From Procambarus clarkii (taxonomy: Eukaryota > Arthropoda > Malacostraca > Decapoda > Cambaridae): 64,000 nucleotides of DNA. The notes beneath the pieces are model-generated. The model had not been told where the DNA came from. It saw only the letters and a list, made by a program, of their open reading frames with translations, and did not search any database. The stretch spans positions 33,156,614-33,220,613 of the forward strand of contig NC_091193.1 of assembly GCF_040958095.1 (NCBI RefSeq), in the 5' to 3' direction. Position numbers and translations under genes: made by a program. Shown here one piece after another: positions 20,072 to 30,777 of this stretch; position 1 is the first letter of the stretch; each line of letters begins with the position of its first letter.

Positions 20072-22003
20072 TTAAAGAATATCAGGGTCGGGATCAGGGT
20101 CAGCAAAGTCAGGGTTAGGGGGCATGGGTAAACTGAGCAAAGACGGAGGGAAGGAAACGGGAGAACAGATCAGAGGTGGGCGGGCAGGGTCCGGAGGAGG
20201 AGGAGGAGGAGGAGGAGGAGACAACGGAGAGGAGCAGTCAAGGACAGCAGCAGGAAGAGGGGGAGTAGAAAGAGAGGAGCGCACCCCAGCAAGAGCAGCA
20301 ACCGAAAGGGAAGCAGGGGCCAAAGAAACCTCCATAGCAGGAACAGGGGGCGCAAGCACTGAAACGGGAGTGGAAGGAGCAACAGAGCCAGAAGGAGGAG
20401 CTGAGGAAGAAAGCGAAGCCTTCTTACCCGCCGGGGAAGAGGAAGGAGAGGAGCCAGGCTTACGCTTCTGACTTAAAGAGACCGGTGTCCCAGCAACTAC
20501 GTACCGGGCAACGGATTCCAGCGTCTCAACAGGAGAAGCCGAACGAGAGCACACACGACGGCCGTTAGGAGAGCGATGGACATCCGCCCGCACCGACAGG
20601 CGGCGGGGAGAGCCGATAGACGGAGGAAGAGGATGGGAAGGAGGATCGGAGGGGGACGAGGAAGGAGACACAGAAGACACGACAGACCGGGTAGAAGGAA
20701 GGGGAACCCCAGACAGAGGACCAGGAGGAGGATCCTTCGGGAGAGAACCCAAAGGGACAGAGGAGGGGGCAGTGGGCGCATCAGGGTCCAAGGCCTGGAA
20801 ACGGTTGTAAGTCTGAGGAAGGCGGGAAGGACGAGGAGAGGAAGAGCGCAACACGCGAGCATAAGAGATATTAGCATAAGGCGGGAGCCGGCGAACCTGG
20901 CGCCTCGCCTCAGGAAAAGATAAACGCTCCCGGTGCTTCAAGTTGAGGACGGCTGCCTCAAGCTTGTAATGGACACACGCACGGGAGAAGGAAGGATGGG
21001 CCTCACCGCAGTTGAGGCAACGAGCCTGGGGAGAAGCGCACTCCGACTTAGAGTGACCTTCGCCACCACACAAAGGACAGAGAGAGACAGTCCCGGAGCA
21101 GCGGAGGGCACCATGCCCAAACCTCCAGCACTTGTTGCAGAGCCGAGGAGAAGGAATGTACTCCTGGACAGAGCACCTGGCACCAGCAAGAATGACAGAG
21201 GGTGGAAGGGTCCTACCATCAAAGGTAATCATCACAACCCGGAGGGGTTGACGGCGACTACCACGAGGGGGACGAGTAAACGTGTCCACCTGGAGAATAG
21301 AATGGCCCTGGGCAGCGAGGATATGTCGAATATCGTCGTGGCAGTCGCGTAGGTCCCGAACACCGGTCGCAACATGGGGCGGGAGCAAAATAGTGCCAAC
21401 ACTGGCATTCAACTGGACGTTCTTCGAGACCCGAACGGGGGTCTCGCCAAGGCAGGATAAGGCAGCCAAGCGGGAAGCAGCATCCTGAGAAGGAGCAGCA
21501 ACGACACGCGTACCGAGACGAGTGGGGTTAAAAGTAATGGAGGCATCCACGGAATCAATGAGATGTCGATGAAGGGAGAAATCGTCAGGAGGCGCAGAAT
21601 CAAGAGGGAGGAGATCAAAATATTTGGCCCACGAAGCGGGACCAAACAAGGCTTGATAGGTAGCAGAACTGGAAGGAATCGAGCGAGGGCGGCCGTGACG
21701 AGAACGGCGGTGAGAACCCCCAGAGAGAGAGGGGTTAAAAGGCGCAGTAGTAACAACTAGAGAAGGAGCCGCGCCAGGGGACGAGGTAGTCACCACTGGG
21801 GGCTTGGGGCTCGACCCAACCACAGAGGAGGGAGGGGAGCCAGGGGAAGGAGTCAGAGAGGCCAAAGGAGGAGCAAGGTCGGGGCCCAATGCAGCGGAGG
21901 CTACAGAGCCCGGTCTTCCAATACGGACCGACTCGGGGGCTTGGTCGCCCACCCCACGAGCCTGAAAAGGTAAGCCAGAAACAGCCGAAACAGGGGTTAT
22001 CAT
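20072..22003 (-). CDS. LINE ORF1: gag-like protein with three zinc knuckles
   Basis: Intact 643-residue frame. A Pro/Ser/Val-rich N-terminus (1-115) leads to a globular domain (about 118-285: ALFGPASWAKYFDLLPLD ... VQEYIPSPR). Three knuckles follow: CNKCWRFGHGALRC (289-302), CPLCGGEGHSKSEC (309-322) and CLNCGEAHPSFSRAC (329-343). Next come a helix (VHYKLEAAVLNLKHRERLSF) and a long low-complexity Pro/Ser tail ending in a DPDPDPD repeat. Its role in the family is to coat element RNA and chaperone it with ORF2. The P-run and the DPD repeat are longer than in copy 1, so both are unstable microsatellites. ORF2 begins 24 bp downstream, which suggests reinitiation or coupled translation. Confidence 0.93.
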   Translation of the reverse strand: MITPVSAVSGLPFQARGVGDQAPESVRIGRPGSVASAALGPDLAPPLASLTPSPGSPPSSVVGSSPKPPVVTTSSPGAAPSLVVTTAPFNPSLSGGSHRRSRHGRPRSIPSSSATYQALFGPASWAKYFDLLPLDSAPPDDFSLHRHLIDSVDASITFNPTRLGTRVVAAPSQDAASRLAALSCLGETPVRVSKNVQLNASVGTILLPPHVATGVRDLRDCHDDIRHILAAQGHSILQVDTFTRPPRGSRRQPLRVVMITFDGRTLPPSVILAGARCSVQEYIPSPRLCNKCWRFGHGALRCSGTVSLCPLCGGEGHSKSECASPQARCLNCGEAHPSFSRACVHYKLEAAVLNLKHRERLSFPEARRQVRRLPPYANISYARVLRSSSPRPSRLPQTYNRFQALDPDAPTAPSSVPLGSLPKDPPPGPLSGVPLPSTRSVVSSVSPSSSPSDPPSHPLPPSIGSPRRLSVRADVHRSPNGRRVCSRSASPVETLESVARYVVAGTPVSLSQKRKPGSSPSSSPAGKKASLSSSAPPSGSVAPSTPVSVLAPPVPAMEVSLAPASLSVAALAGVRSSLSTPPLPAAVLDCSSPLSPPPPPPPPPDPARPPLICSPVSFPPSLLSLPMPPNPDFADPDPDPDIL

Positions 22004-22539
22004 CTTGACGAAATTACGAATTCACTCACGAATGTGCCCCCACACCCACCACGGAGCCACAATTAGAGGCAGGACACCCAACAAGAAGCTATCGCCGATC
22101 TTGTCGGGGCCTCCTAGGGGTGCGTCGTGAGTATACGCCCCACAAACGCCACCTTAAGAAACCGACAGTCCGTCGAGATCGGGTTCAGTGACGAAGTGGG
22201 GATTGACAATAAAAGGTTCCCCTCGCTCTCGACGTCGGGTACCGCAGTTCTACGGGTGCAAGAGTATGCCTCCTCAAGCACCCGGGCGTCAAAGTAGAAG
22301 AAGTCCAAGGGAAGAACCAGAACGAGCAAAAGGTCGGCAGGAAACGGCAAGCAGATAGGAGAAGAGGGGGGAGAAAAACGATACAGAAGGAAAAGGAAAA
22401 GATGCCCAGCAGAATTGGAGAGGACGGCAGCAGGAGCACAAGGCTAGAAAAGGACAGAGGACTGTCCCAAGGAGCATCACACTCCGGCAGCCGCCCACTA
22501 AGCCCCCAGACGGCGACAACGAGCCGAGCGGGGAGGGGG

Positions 22540-22552
22540 AATCTTTACGTTA
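22540..22552. repeat. 13-bp target site duplication, right copy
   Basis: AATCTTTACGTTA borders the 5' end of the LINE (GGGGAGGGGG on the plus strand). Confidence 0.95.
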
Positions 22553-23398
22553 ACACTCCGTCCCACGGACGATCAACAATCAATAACAATTGATTTACGT
22601 TAATAACAAAGTAACATTTATGTTAATAACAAGGTGACATTTACGTTAACTTAATAAACTCTTACAACTGTCACTAATAACGTGGAAATTACACAACACT
22701 CTACTCGTCGAGCATTCAGTGAGTAAATCTCATTAATCCCTGTAGTTCCAGACAGCTGATTAATCTCTTAACTAGTTACGTTAATTTACGTTATTGTACG
22801 TTATCGGCTACTATCGCTCAACGATAGTTAACCCTGATTTTACAATGTCCAAACTGCTAAGAGAACGGTAATCACTCGTGATGACCCTTAGAGCAATTAA
22901 TTACTATCCTCAAGATCAATAATTAATCAATAAAATACGCAACCTTTCACATTAGCTCAGCAATTTACATTAAGGTATGAATTCCGTTCGAGCCTTCCAT
23001 ACTCAGACCAATTCAGGTGATTAAGGGCGCTAATCACCATGTTTACGTTATTCTAAAATGACGTTACTCTTCCCACGAGTCAATTAAGTGCCGGTACTTC
23101 CAGACAGATTAATAACGACATTACGTTAATGGAACAATGGAGCCTTCGAGTGAGTCGATCAACACGGATCGAAGTTAATTACTTTGACTTCCTGAAACAC
23201 GTCAATTACCCGGCCCACTGACCGTTAATTATTACGACAGACAATACTCTAATTTCTTGTCTGACTGATGGCTAGGCTACCCTGAGACTACCGTAGCTGC
23301 TTGCAGTTAAGATAATTAACTCAAAACGTATTCTACGTTACTCAAATTGTCAAAGAAATTCTCTTAAAGCAATGGGTGTTCCCTTGGTTACGTTATAT
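22553..23398. other. Non-coding DNA dense in ACGTTA motifs
   Basis: No gene. TTACGTTA or close variants recur about ten times (for example at 22,590, 22,635, 22,776-22,803, 23,040, 23,113, 23,334 and 23,389). The left part is the right flank of the LINE insertion. Confidence 0.6.
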
Positions 23399-26300
23399 AT
23401 AATTTTTTTTTATAAAAGAATTACACAAGGTCCAACATGAAGCAACAATTACATAACACAGGACAAAAAGAACTAAAAAGGGAAAACCCTAAACGGGCAT
23501 GAGAACGACCACATAAAACAGAAACGTTACAGATAAATCACACAAGAGACAAATAACATAAAACAGTTGGCACACGAATACAAACACAGGTGCAGAATAG
23601 TATAAAACACCACCAGGCCGCGACCTACTGGCAGAGGCAATATACAAAATCTCAGTAAATAAGAAAATAAAAATACAGCAAATACATAAACAGGGAAATA
23701 CAAACGGTAAGAACATAAATAGCAGAAATAATGTATACATAATAAATCAATGCACACGCACACACACGTCGTACACAACCACATAAGCAGGACAAGGCAA
23801 AAGCACATGGCACATGAAAGAGACAAATAATGGCAAAAAGAACACCCAATGCACAGGAACAGTAATACAAAAATCCCTACAAATTAAAAAGGGGTGAACA
23901 GTAATGTACAAAGACAGACGCGCAACAAGCGCCCATACCCGAACGAACATAACAAAGTAAACAAACCCACACAGGGCAAACTAGATGGCCCACGCAGGAG
24001 CCAGGAAAGAATCACACCTACACACAAACATACCAAAACAATCACATCCACAAAACCGTAAGTACAGAAATACAAAAAGAGAACACACAAACAAGCCCGG
24101 CCCAACCCAGACACAGGTGCAAAATAGTACATAACATTAACAGGCCTCCGAAACCCCTGACAAAGAGGTAAAAATACATAACTACAGGAAACAATAAAAA
24201 ATAAAAACAGCGAAATACATAAACAGTGAAATACAAACAGAAATAACAAAGAACAGAAATGTAGTACAAATAATAAAGCAATACATGAGGCCAAGAAAAG
24301 AAACACACGCACACAAGCAACATACACAATCCCACTGCCCACCACCCCAACACAAAACACGGGGTGTGCGCAGTGACACGCAAGAAATATCACCAAACAC
24401 CCACAACCGCACACAACCACACCACAAACACGTATAAAAGGCAAGCGCAACAAAACAGGCCATGCATGGGGCAAGAACATCATCCACACCGCCCACACTC
24501 ACATACAAGGACACCCACCCGTGCACGCAGGCACCGTGGAAACATCACGCACAACACAGACAGAAACCAAACACACCAATCACTCATACTTCTCCGGGTA
24601 CTCCTGAGCTGGAAACAGTAAGCAATAAGCTTCCCAAAGAAGTAGGTCAACGTCAGGAATTGGACGTCCACGAGGCGCAATAGGCCGAGGCATCAAATCT
24701 GGCACATCCAAGACCCAGATGGTAGATGGGCACCAGGGAACAGGACGCACCAGGTCATCACAGTCATAGACCACAGTTGCCTCGGGGCCGACCACCTCGC
24801 CGGACGAAAGGATGAAAGGGAAGGGAAGCCCCTAGGAAGCTTGTCACAGGGCTGCACACCAGGAAGCACACCGGACTGCACGGCAGGCCGCACACCGGCC
24901 CGCCCACTAGGGTGTGCACCCCGGTCGACGCCAGACATCGCATTGAGGCCCACGGAGGGTGGCTCCGCAGGGGCCCCAGCGCTCCCACCAACCGGAACAG
25001 GAGCAGAGTCCCCCCGCCACACATCCTTCAACAACACCACTACAAGGTCGCGATCACCAGGGGCAACCGCCCACTGAGGGGAGCCACCAGCTGGAGGCAC
25101 AGCATCCAACACAGAAGGCACCACCGGAGGCAACACAGCGTCGGCCACAGTGTCATCGTCTATCGCATCACGCTCCTCTGCCCACGACCGGCGAGGCGAC
25201 TCACTCCGAGCCGAGCGACGGCACTTAAAAACAGGCCGCAGATCTTTGGAACTGTCACCCCCAGCAAGCGGTGCCCCAGAAGAACCAACAACAGGCGGCC
25301 CCAAAGCCAGGGGCAGCACTAACGCGCAGGACAGTAGCCTCAACCGCACGGGGCAAAAAGCCACTACCACGCCCGGATACTGGAAACGGAGAAGGATCAG
25401 ACACAGCAGGCGGGAGAGCACAGTCCAGCACACGTGAGGTATCCTGCATGGACGACAGCGCCGGCGCAGGCTAATAGGCATAAGAGAGCGAGGAATCCGC
25501 CGAAGGCGACGAGGTAGCCGAGGCAGAGAGCAGGGGGGAGGGCTCACCCACCACAACCCCGACAACCCTGGCACGCCCGGGGACCGGAAACGGAGAATGA
25601 GCAGGCTCAGCAGGCGGGAGAGCACACTTCAGCACACTGGAGGCATCCAACACGGACGACAGAGCTGGCACGGGAGAAGACGGACCGGAGAGCGAGGAGA
25701 CCACCGAAGGCGACGAGGGAGACGATGACGAGGCAGAGGGCGGAGCAGAGGCCAGGGTTGGAGCAGGGGGCAGGGGAGAGGGCTCACCCACCACAACCCC
25801 GGCAGCCCCAGGAAGCAGACGATCGTCGGCAGGGGAGTCAGGCACCACCCCTACAGCAGCATCCAAGGCCCCCACGGAAGCAACCGGCCGCGGATGCACC
25901 TCCGCAACCACCAAACGACGAAGACCTGAAGCAGGAGCCACCAGGTCCACAGAGCTTACCGGTGCGGCAGACATACCAGGGCCAGACAAATCAGGGTCAG
26001 ATGGAGCACCCGCCGAAACCGCCGCAGGAACCACACCAGGCACCAGGACAGAGCGAGTAGGCGCCGAGGAAGCCCCATGCTCAGACAAGCAGGGGAAGTC
26101 ACCCTCCAAGAAAACCGAAGGAGCCTCAGCATGAGGAGCTTCACAGCCAGCCGCCACATGGCCCTCAGCACCACACCGGGAACAGGTCCGTGTCTGGCCC
26201 TGATAAAAGACCCGGAGCGAGAACCCATGATACAAAACTCTGGACGGAATGGGTGTCGTAAACCGCAAAATGAGTGCCCGTACATATCCCACGCAGTCGG

Positions 26301-26827
26301 CCCGCACTCAAAGTGTTGAAGCGGTGAACCACCACCACACCGTATCGTGTAAACACGGACTTCAGCTCGTCCACAGGGAAAGTCACCGGCACACCATGAA
26401 TGCTCACATACTGCACGGCCCCCCAGGGATCCGAAAACTCCACAGACACAGCCGATGCAGGAATAGGAACTGTGCGGGCATCCCAGCGCGCCACAAACTC
26501 CCGGTACAGCAGACTCGAGTTGAAGGACACCGCCGCCCTAGTAGGTGAGAGCTTTTTCAGCCCAAGCAAATCAAGAACGTCCACATGGAGCACATCTATG
26601 ATCGCAATCTCCACCAGCGGCCAGTCCACAGCCCCAGAAAAGTCTAAGCACGCCGTGTCAATCCACTGAACGCGGGAAACACCACCAACAACCATACCAC
26701 CGGCCGCCGGGTCCTCCGGCCAGCGGGCGCACCGCCCCACAAACCACACCCGCCTCCACTCAATGACAAGCAACAACTGGCAGGGCAGGCGGGCACGTCT
26801 TGACCCCCTGGCGGCCAGTGAGCGAAT
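23399..26827 (-). mobile_element. ORF1-only retroelement X
   Basis: Minus-strand element. From the right: a short 5' region (GGCGGCCAGTGAGCGAAT, 26,800-26,827), an ORF1 pseudogene (26,695-24,580), then a 3' UTR of about 1.18 kb rich in CA/AC on the plus strand, ending in an A-rich tail (plus-strand TTTTTTTTTATAAAAG at 23,403). The 3' UTR contains a diverged internal direct repeat (CACAGGTGCAGAATAGTA at about 23,585 and CACAGGTGCAAAATAGTA at about 24,111). No RT, integrase or protease is found. A clear target duplication was not identified for X. Confidence 0.6.
24580..26695 (-). pseudogene. X ORF1: RRM-like plus CCHC protein, several breaks
   Basis: The start at 26,695 gives MVVGGVSRVQWIDTACLDF, matching the Y start. 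The first frame holds the RRM-like region (YVSIHGVPVTFPVDELKSVF, then TRYGVVVV). A frameshift near 26,290 leads to the frame with the knuckle CSRCGAEGHVAAGC. That frame ends at a TAG at 25,471, beside a diverged tandem duplication of about 203 bp (LKCALPPAE versus LDCALPPAV). A second frame (about 25,300-24,830) holds SSKDLRPVFKCRRSARSESP and GGSPQWAVAPGDRDLVV. A further shift near 24,800 leads to the family C-terminus LLLWEAYCLLFPAQEYPEKYE. The product would be an RNA-binding gag-like protein; this copy is inactive. Confidence 0.75.
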
Positions 26828-26841
26828 CCCTACGATATATT
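26828..26841. repeat. 14-bp target site duplication of Y, left copy
   Basis: CCCTACGATATATT is identical to 29,341-29,354. It lies between the 5' end of X and the A-rich tail of Y. Confidence 0.9.
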
Positions 26842-29340
26842 TTTTATTTATTTTTTTTTATTTATATTTTTACATGCAAGCATGCGATTTAAATTACAAT
26901 AAAACATAAAATTAGAAACATAACAGAAAACAAGAAACCGCCGGCCAGAAGGACCGACAGAACAACAAGTACCAAAACTGGAAAGGGTACAGGAAATGCA
27001 GAATACACAGGTTACAAAATAGTGAACAAAACAGAAAACAATCACAAACAAGCATGCAATGCAAGCAAAACAAGAACATAGCAACAAGTTAAAACATTTT
27101 AGCAGTATGAAACAAAACAGAAGCGCCGGCCTGAAGGACCGACAACAAAGCACAACAGTATGAACAAAATGAAACATAATAAAAAATACAATAAAATAGC
27201 ACACCACACAACCAGCCAATAACAAACAAAAAAATAAAAAAAAAAAGATACAAATAAAAGACAAACACCACACGTAAGCATAAAATAAAACACATAGGGC
27301 ACGGTAATAACACAACATATATACATGAAGACTAACCCACACACCAAACCACCCGCCTCGCCACAAACAAGGGGAGGGTCACGGACGCAAACTACCGAAA
27401 GGCAAACAGCCAGCCAGAAGGGCACACAGCACAAAATTAAGCACAAAAGTAGAAAATCATCAGACATACTTGCCCGGAAACACGTCCCGAGGGAATTGTA
27501 CATGGAACGCCTCCCATCACAACCACTGCCAAGGGCCCTGACCATCCACCGGGGACGCCATATCATCTGGGACATTGGCAACAAACACCCTCAAACAGGG
27601 CACCCAAATGGTATCACTCCTGATCCGAGTGATCGGCACACGCTCCCACACCAATGGAACTGCCCCACCCTGAAAGTCCAGCGCCTCCTCGCAGATCGGT
27701 AACAGAGCAATCCGCGCCCAGTGACCCAACGGCATCACAGACTCCGGTAACACAGTCCCCAAGTCCCCAACGGACATCCTCAGAGGAGGGAGCCGGACAG
27801 AAGGCACCACCACAGGGGCACCAACGTCCACGGGCACACCACCGGACGACCGCCGGGATACTGAACTGCGCACATCCTTCCACAAGGTCACCACCAGGCC
27901 ACGCCCAACCCCTTCACCCCCACCATCCCTGGCAGCGGAGGCCACCACGCCCCACCGCGGAGTGGCCCCCGGTGGAGAAGAAACATCAGGCACACCCGAG
28001 ACACAGGCACCAACGTCAGCAGACACATGGACTTCCGCCACCACTAACTTCGGAGCCAGCGACGCATCCGGAACCACTCCATCCACACCCGAAGACCCAC
28101 AGTCACTAAATTCCCCAACATCAGCCCAGGCAGACGACGAACGCCGGGAACGTTTGGGCACCGGCCTGAGATCGTCAGAGCCGGAAGCTGACTCAGAAAC
28201 ACGGGCCCCACTAGCCGGACGAACTGACGCCCGCCGCAGAACAGCAGCAGCCTCGACCATAGGGGAAACTGGACCACACACATCAGGGGCCCCCACAGCC
28301 ACCCCAGCACCCAGCACAGACGGGACCCGAGGCGAGGATGCAGGGCCAGGCGCAGCAGCTGAAGTCGGGTGTGCACACGGCGATGCCTCACAGGGAGCAA
28401 CAGGAAGGTCCACGGGCGCAACAGCGACAGGAGCAGGAGTAGCATCCGACGGCACCGCAACATCCGGAGGAGGGTCGATGACAACCGGGGGAATGTCGGG
28501 CGACTCAGGGGGAGCCTCAGCAACGAACGGGACGCGCACCTCCTCACCCCCGGAGTCCTCGTCCAGAGGGAGCAGCGGGAAATCCTCTTCCCGGAACAAG
28601 TTGACTTGAGCAATCGGGGCCGCATCGCACCCAGCAGCCTGATGCCCCAACAGGCCACACCAGAAACAGGTACGAGGCTGCCGGGCATAGTATACCCGGA
28701 CGTAGTACCCCAGAAGCCGGACCGAAGATGGAATATCCGACCGCAGGCGCATCCCCAAGGTGCGAACGTTCGTCCGCCTACCTGCATACCTCCCAGAGGA
28801 GAGCGTGTTGACCCGCACACTGATGACCGCTCCAAACCGCTGAAAGTAACGCCGGAGGACGTCCTCGGGAAACTCCAGGGGCGCCCCATGCACACTGACA
28901 TACGTCAGTGCACCACTACGGTCCGAGATGGATACAGAGCCGGCACCACCTGGCAGTGACAACGAACGTCCCTCGTAACGACGGAGAAAATCATGGTACA
29001 CCTCCTCCGTCATGAACTTGATGACAACCTGGTGGGCAGTTACAAGCTCAACACCGTAAACGGCCATCACAGGGACACGGAGCATGTCGCACATGACCAT
29101 TTCAATAGCCGCATATCCAGCACGACCAGTGAACTCCAGGCCCACGGAGTTCACGCGCTTAACAGGAGGAAGGGGACCACCCATGGCAAGCTCGCCACGT
29201 CAACACAACACGCAGCCAGCAACAACAGCAGGGGGGGGGGCAGAGACGCCCACACCCCCTGGTGACGAAGACAGCGAACACCCCAAACTACCAGCGGCCA
29301 GACGACACGTCTGTACCCCACGGCAGCGCCAGGTGGACTC
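26842..29340 (-). mobile_element. ORF1-only retroelement Y, complete with target duplications
   Basis: 2,499 bp between perfect 14-bp repeats. In sense: a 5' UTR of about 155 bp, ORF1 (29,184-27,460), a 3' UTR of about 620 bp with a diverged internal repeat (GCCGGCCAGAAGGACCGACA at about 26,942; GCCGGCCTGAAGGACCGACA at about 27,125), and an A-rich tail (plus-strand TTTATTTATTTTTTTTTATT at about 26,845). This is a complete retroposed unit carrying only an ORF1, comparable in layout to mammalian HAL1 elements. It would need RT supplied in trans. Confidence 0.8.
27460..29184 (-). pseudogene. Y ORF1: RRM-like plus CCHC gag-like protein with one premature TGA
   Basis: 555 codons open from 29,184 to a TGA at 27,517-27,519. 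Reading past this codon in the same frame gives WEAFHVQFPRDVFPGKYV and a second TGA at 27,460, homologous to the C-terminus of X and Z. The protein is therefore either truncated by 19 codons or read through. Domains: an N-terminal helical region (1-90); an RRM-like fold (about 93-163, with YVSVHGAPLEFPED and FQRFGAVISVRV); the zinc knuckle CFWCGLLGHQAAGC (173-186); an acidic/Pro-rich linker; DDLRPVPKRSRRSSS, a basic block; and GLVVTLWKDVR. The predicted function is binding element RNA. No partner RT gene lies nearby in this family. Confidence 0.8.
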
Positions 29341-29354
29341 CCCTACGATATATT
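29341..29354. repeat. 14-bp target site duplication of Y, right copy
   Basis: CCCTACGATATATT borders the Y 5' end. Confidence 0.9.
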
Positions 29355-29679
29355 AATTGCCTCGCAATCACCTCACTGAATACTGGACATCGATGTCCTA
29401 CCAGATAACAGGAGAATATAAAACCCAAGTACTCCTCTTCAGCCGAGTTCACCCACGACAATGATAAATCACACTAACAAATTACAGTGATTTAAAATAA
29501 CAATAGTAGCGATTTACGTTACAATCCGGTTGTAATTATAATACTGCAGAAACCTAGTAAATAACCCTCAGAGCTTGAATCCTCTAGAACACGACTCCAC
29601 AATGATTTACTGAACTGCAAAACACCCCAGGTGATTGATCAACACTAGCAACATTCACCATCAATGACAACCCCTATGC
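29355..29679. other. Non-coding host flank
   Basis: AT-rich, with a TTTACGTTACAAT motif at about 29,513 as in the 22.6-23.4 kb flank. No gene. Confidence 0.4.
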
Positions 29680-30549
29680 GGATCCTCCAAGAGGAACACA
29701 CAGGATCCTCCAAGAGGACCTGAACAGGTTGCAGAGATGGTCAGAGAAATGACTACTAGAATTCAACACGAGCAAATGTAAAGTTATGGAAATGGGACTA
29801 GGAGATAGGAGACCAAAGGGAGAGTACACAATGAAGGGAAACAGCCTACCTGTAACGATGCGTGAAAGAGACCCGGGGGTGGACGTAACACCAAATCTAT
29901 CTCCTGAGGCACATATAAATAGGATAACGACAGCAGCGTACTCTACACTGGCAAAAGTTAGAACATCATTCAGAAACCTAAGTAAGGAGGCATTTAGGGC
30001 GCTTTACACTGCCTACGTAAGGCCAGCCTTAGAGTATGCCGCCTCATCATGGAGTCCCCATCTGAAGAAGCATATAATGAAACTGGAAAAGGTTCAGTGG
30101 TTTGCAACGAGACTCGTCCCAGAGCTACGAGGGATGGGGTATGAAGAGCGCCTGAGGGAACTGTGCCTTACGACACTAGAAAGAAGAAGGGAGAGGGGGG
30201 ACATGATAGGAACGTATAAGATACTCAGAGGGATTGACAGAGTGGACATAGACGAAATGTTCACACGTAAAAGTAACAGAACGAGGGGACATGGATGGAA
30301 GCTTGAAACTCAGATGAGTCACAGAGATGTTAGGAAGTTTTCTTTTAGCGTGAGAGTAGTGGGAAAATGGAATGCACTTCAGGAACAGGTTGTGGAAGCA
30401 AATACTAGTCATAATTTTAAAACCAGGTATGATAGGGAAATGGGACAGGAGTCATTGCTGTAAACAACCGATGCTCGAAAGGCGGGATCCAAGAGTCAAT
30501 GCTCGATCCTGCAGACACAACTAGGTGAGTACAACTAGGTGAGTACACA
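29680..30549 (+). mobile_element. CR1-like LINE copy A, 5'-truncated
   Basis: Begins inside the RT thumb region. Its first bases are a 23-bp tandem duplication starting GGATCCTCCAAGAGG (29,680 and 29,703). A TGG-to-TGA nonsense codon lies at 29,750. From 29,786 an open frame of 225 codons runs to 30,463 with VTPNLSPEAHINRITTAAYS, YVRPALEYAASSWSPHL and RDVRKFSFSVRVVGKWNAL, the conserved C-terminal region of CR1/L2-type ORF2. The 3' UTR (GGCGGGATCCAAGAGTCAAT) ends in two AACTAGGTGAGTAC units and then ACACAC. Non-functional. Confidence 0.85.
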
Positions 30550-30706
30550 CGGAACGTGCACTAAATCAAACTATATTAGTACACTGCCCAACACTTACTG
30601 TTGCAAATGACCCCAGTGCTCTAATTATCACTTAGAACATTGGTCCACACATTGCAATCACCTCAGTAAATAACACACTATAACACTGGGCTTCGTGACA
30701 CTACGT
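30550..30706. other. Short non-coding spacer
   Basis: Nothing recognised. Confidence 0.4.
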
Positions 30707-30721
30707 ATATATGTATGTATG

Positions 30722-30755
<34 letters not shown>

Positions 30756-30777
30756 TGTATGTATGTATGTATGTATG

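Larger units (their letters stand above)
16236..22539 (-). mobile_element. Full-length I/Jockey-group LINE with RNase H (copy 2)
   Basis: 6,304 bp between perfect 13-bp duplications. In sense order it has a 5' UTR of about 536 bp (22,539-22,004), ORF1 (22,003-20,072), 23 bp, ORF2 (20,048-16,318), a 3' UTR of about 82 bp and a TTACTTAC tail (plus-strand GTAAGTAAGTAATTATC). Endonuclease, RT, RNase H and a C-terminal zinc motif are all present. It is the best-preserved mobile element of the window. The only clear lesion is a homopolymer-length frameshift in ORF2. RNase H plus an APE-type endonuclease places it near the I/Jockey superfamily; exact clade needs phylogeny. Confidence 0.93.

Noticed and set aside
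16318-20106. Taking the 1,262-codon frame as the true ORF2 start
   Set aside because: Its first 90 or so residues are out of frame with the endonuclease start seen at 20,048 and in copy 1; the shift occurs at the G run.
23489-24526. Cys/Leu/Val-rich minus-strand frames as membrane proteins
   Set aside because: They overlap each other in several frames within the CA-rich 3' UTR of element X; hydrophobicity follows from GT-rich codons.
26828-26841. Using CCCTACGATATATT as the target duplication of X
   Set aside because: It matches perfectly around Y; the left flank of X has only a similar, not identical, string.
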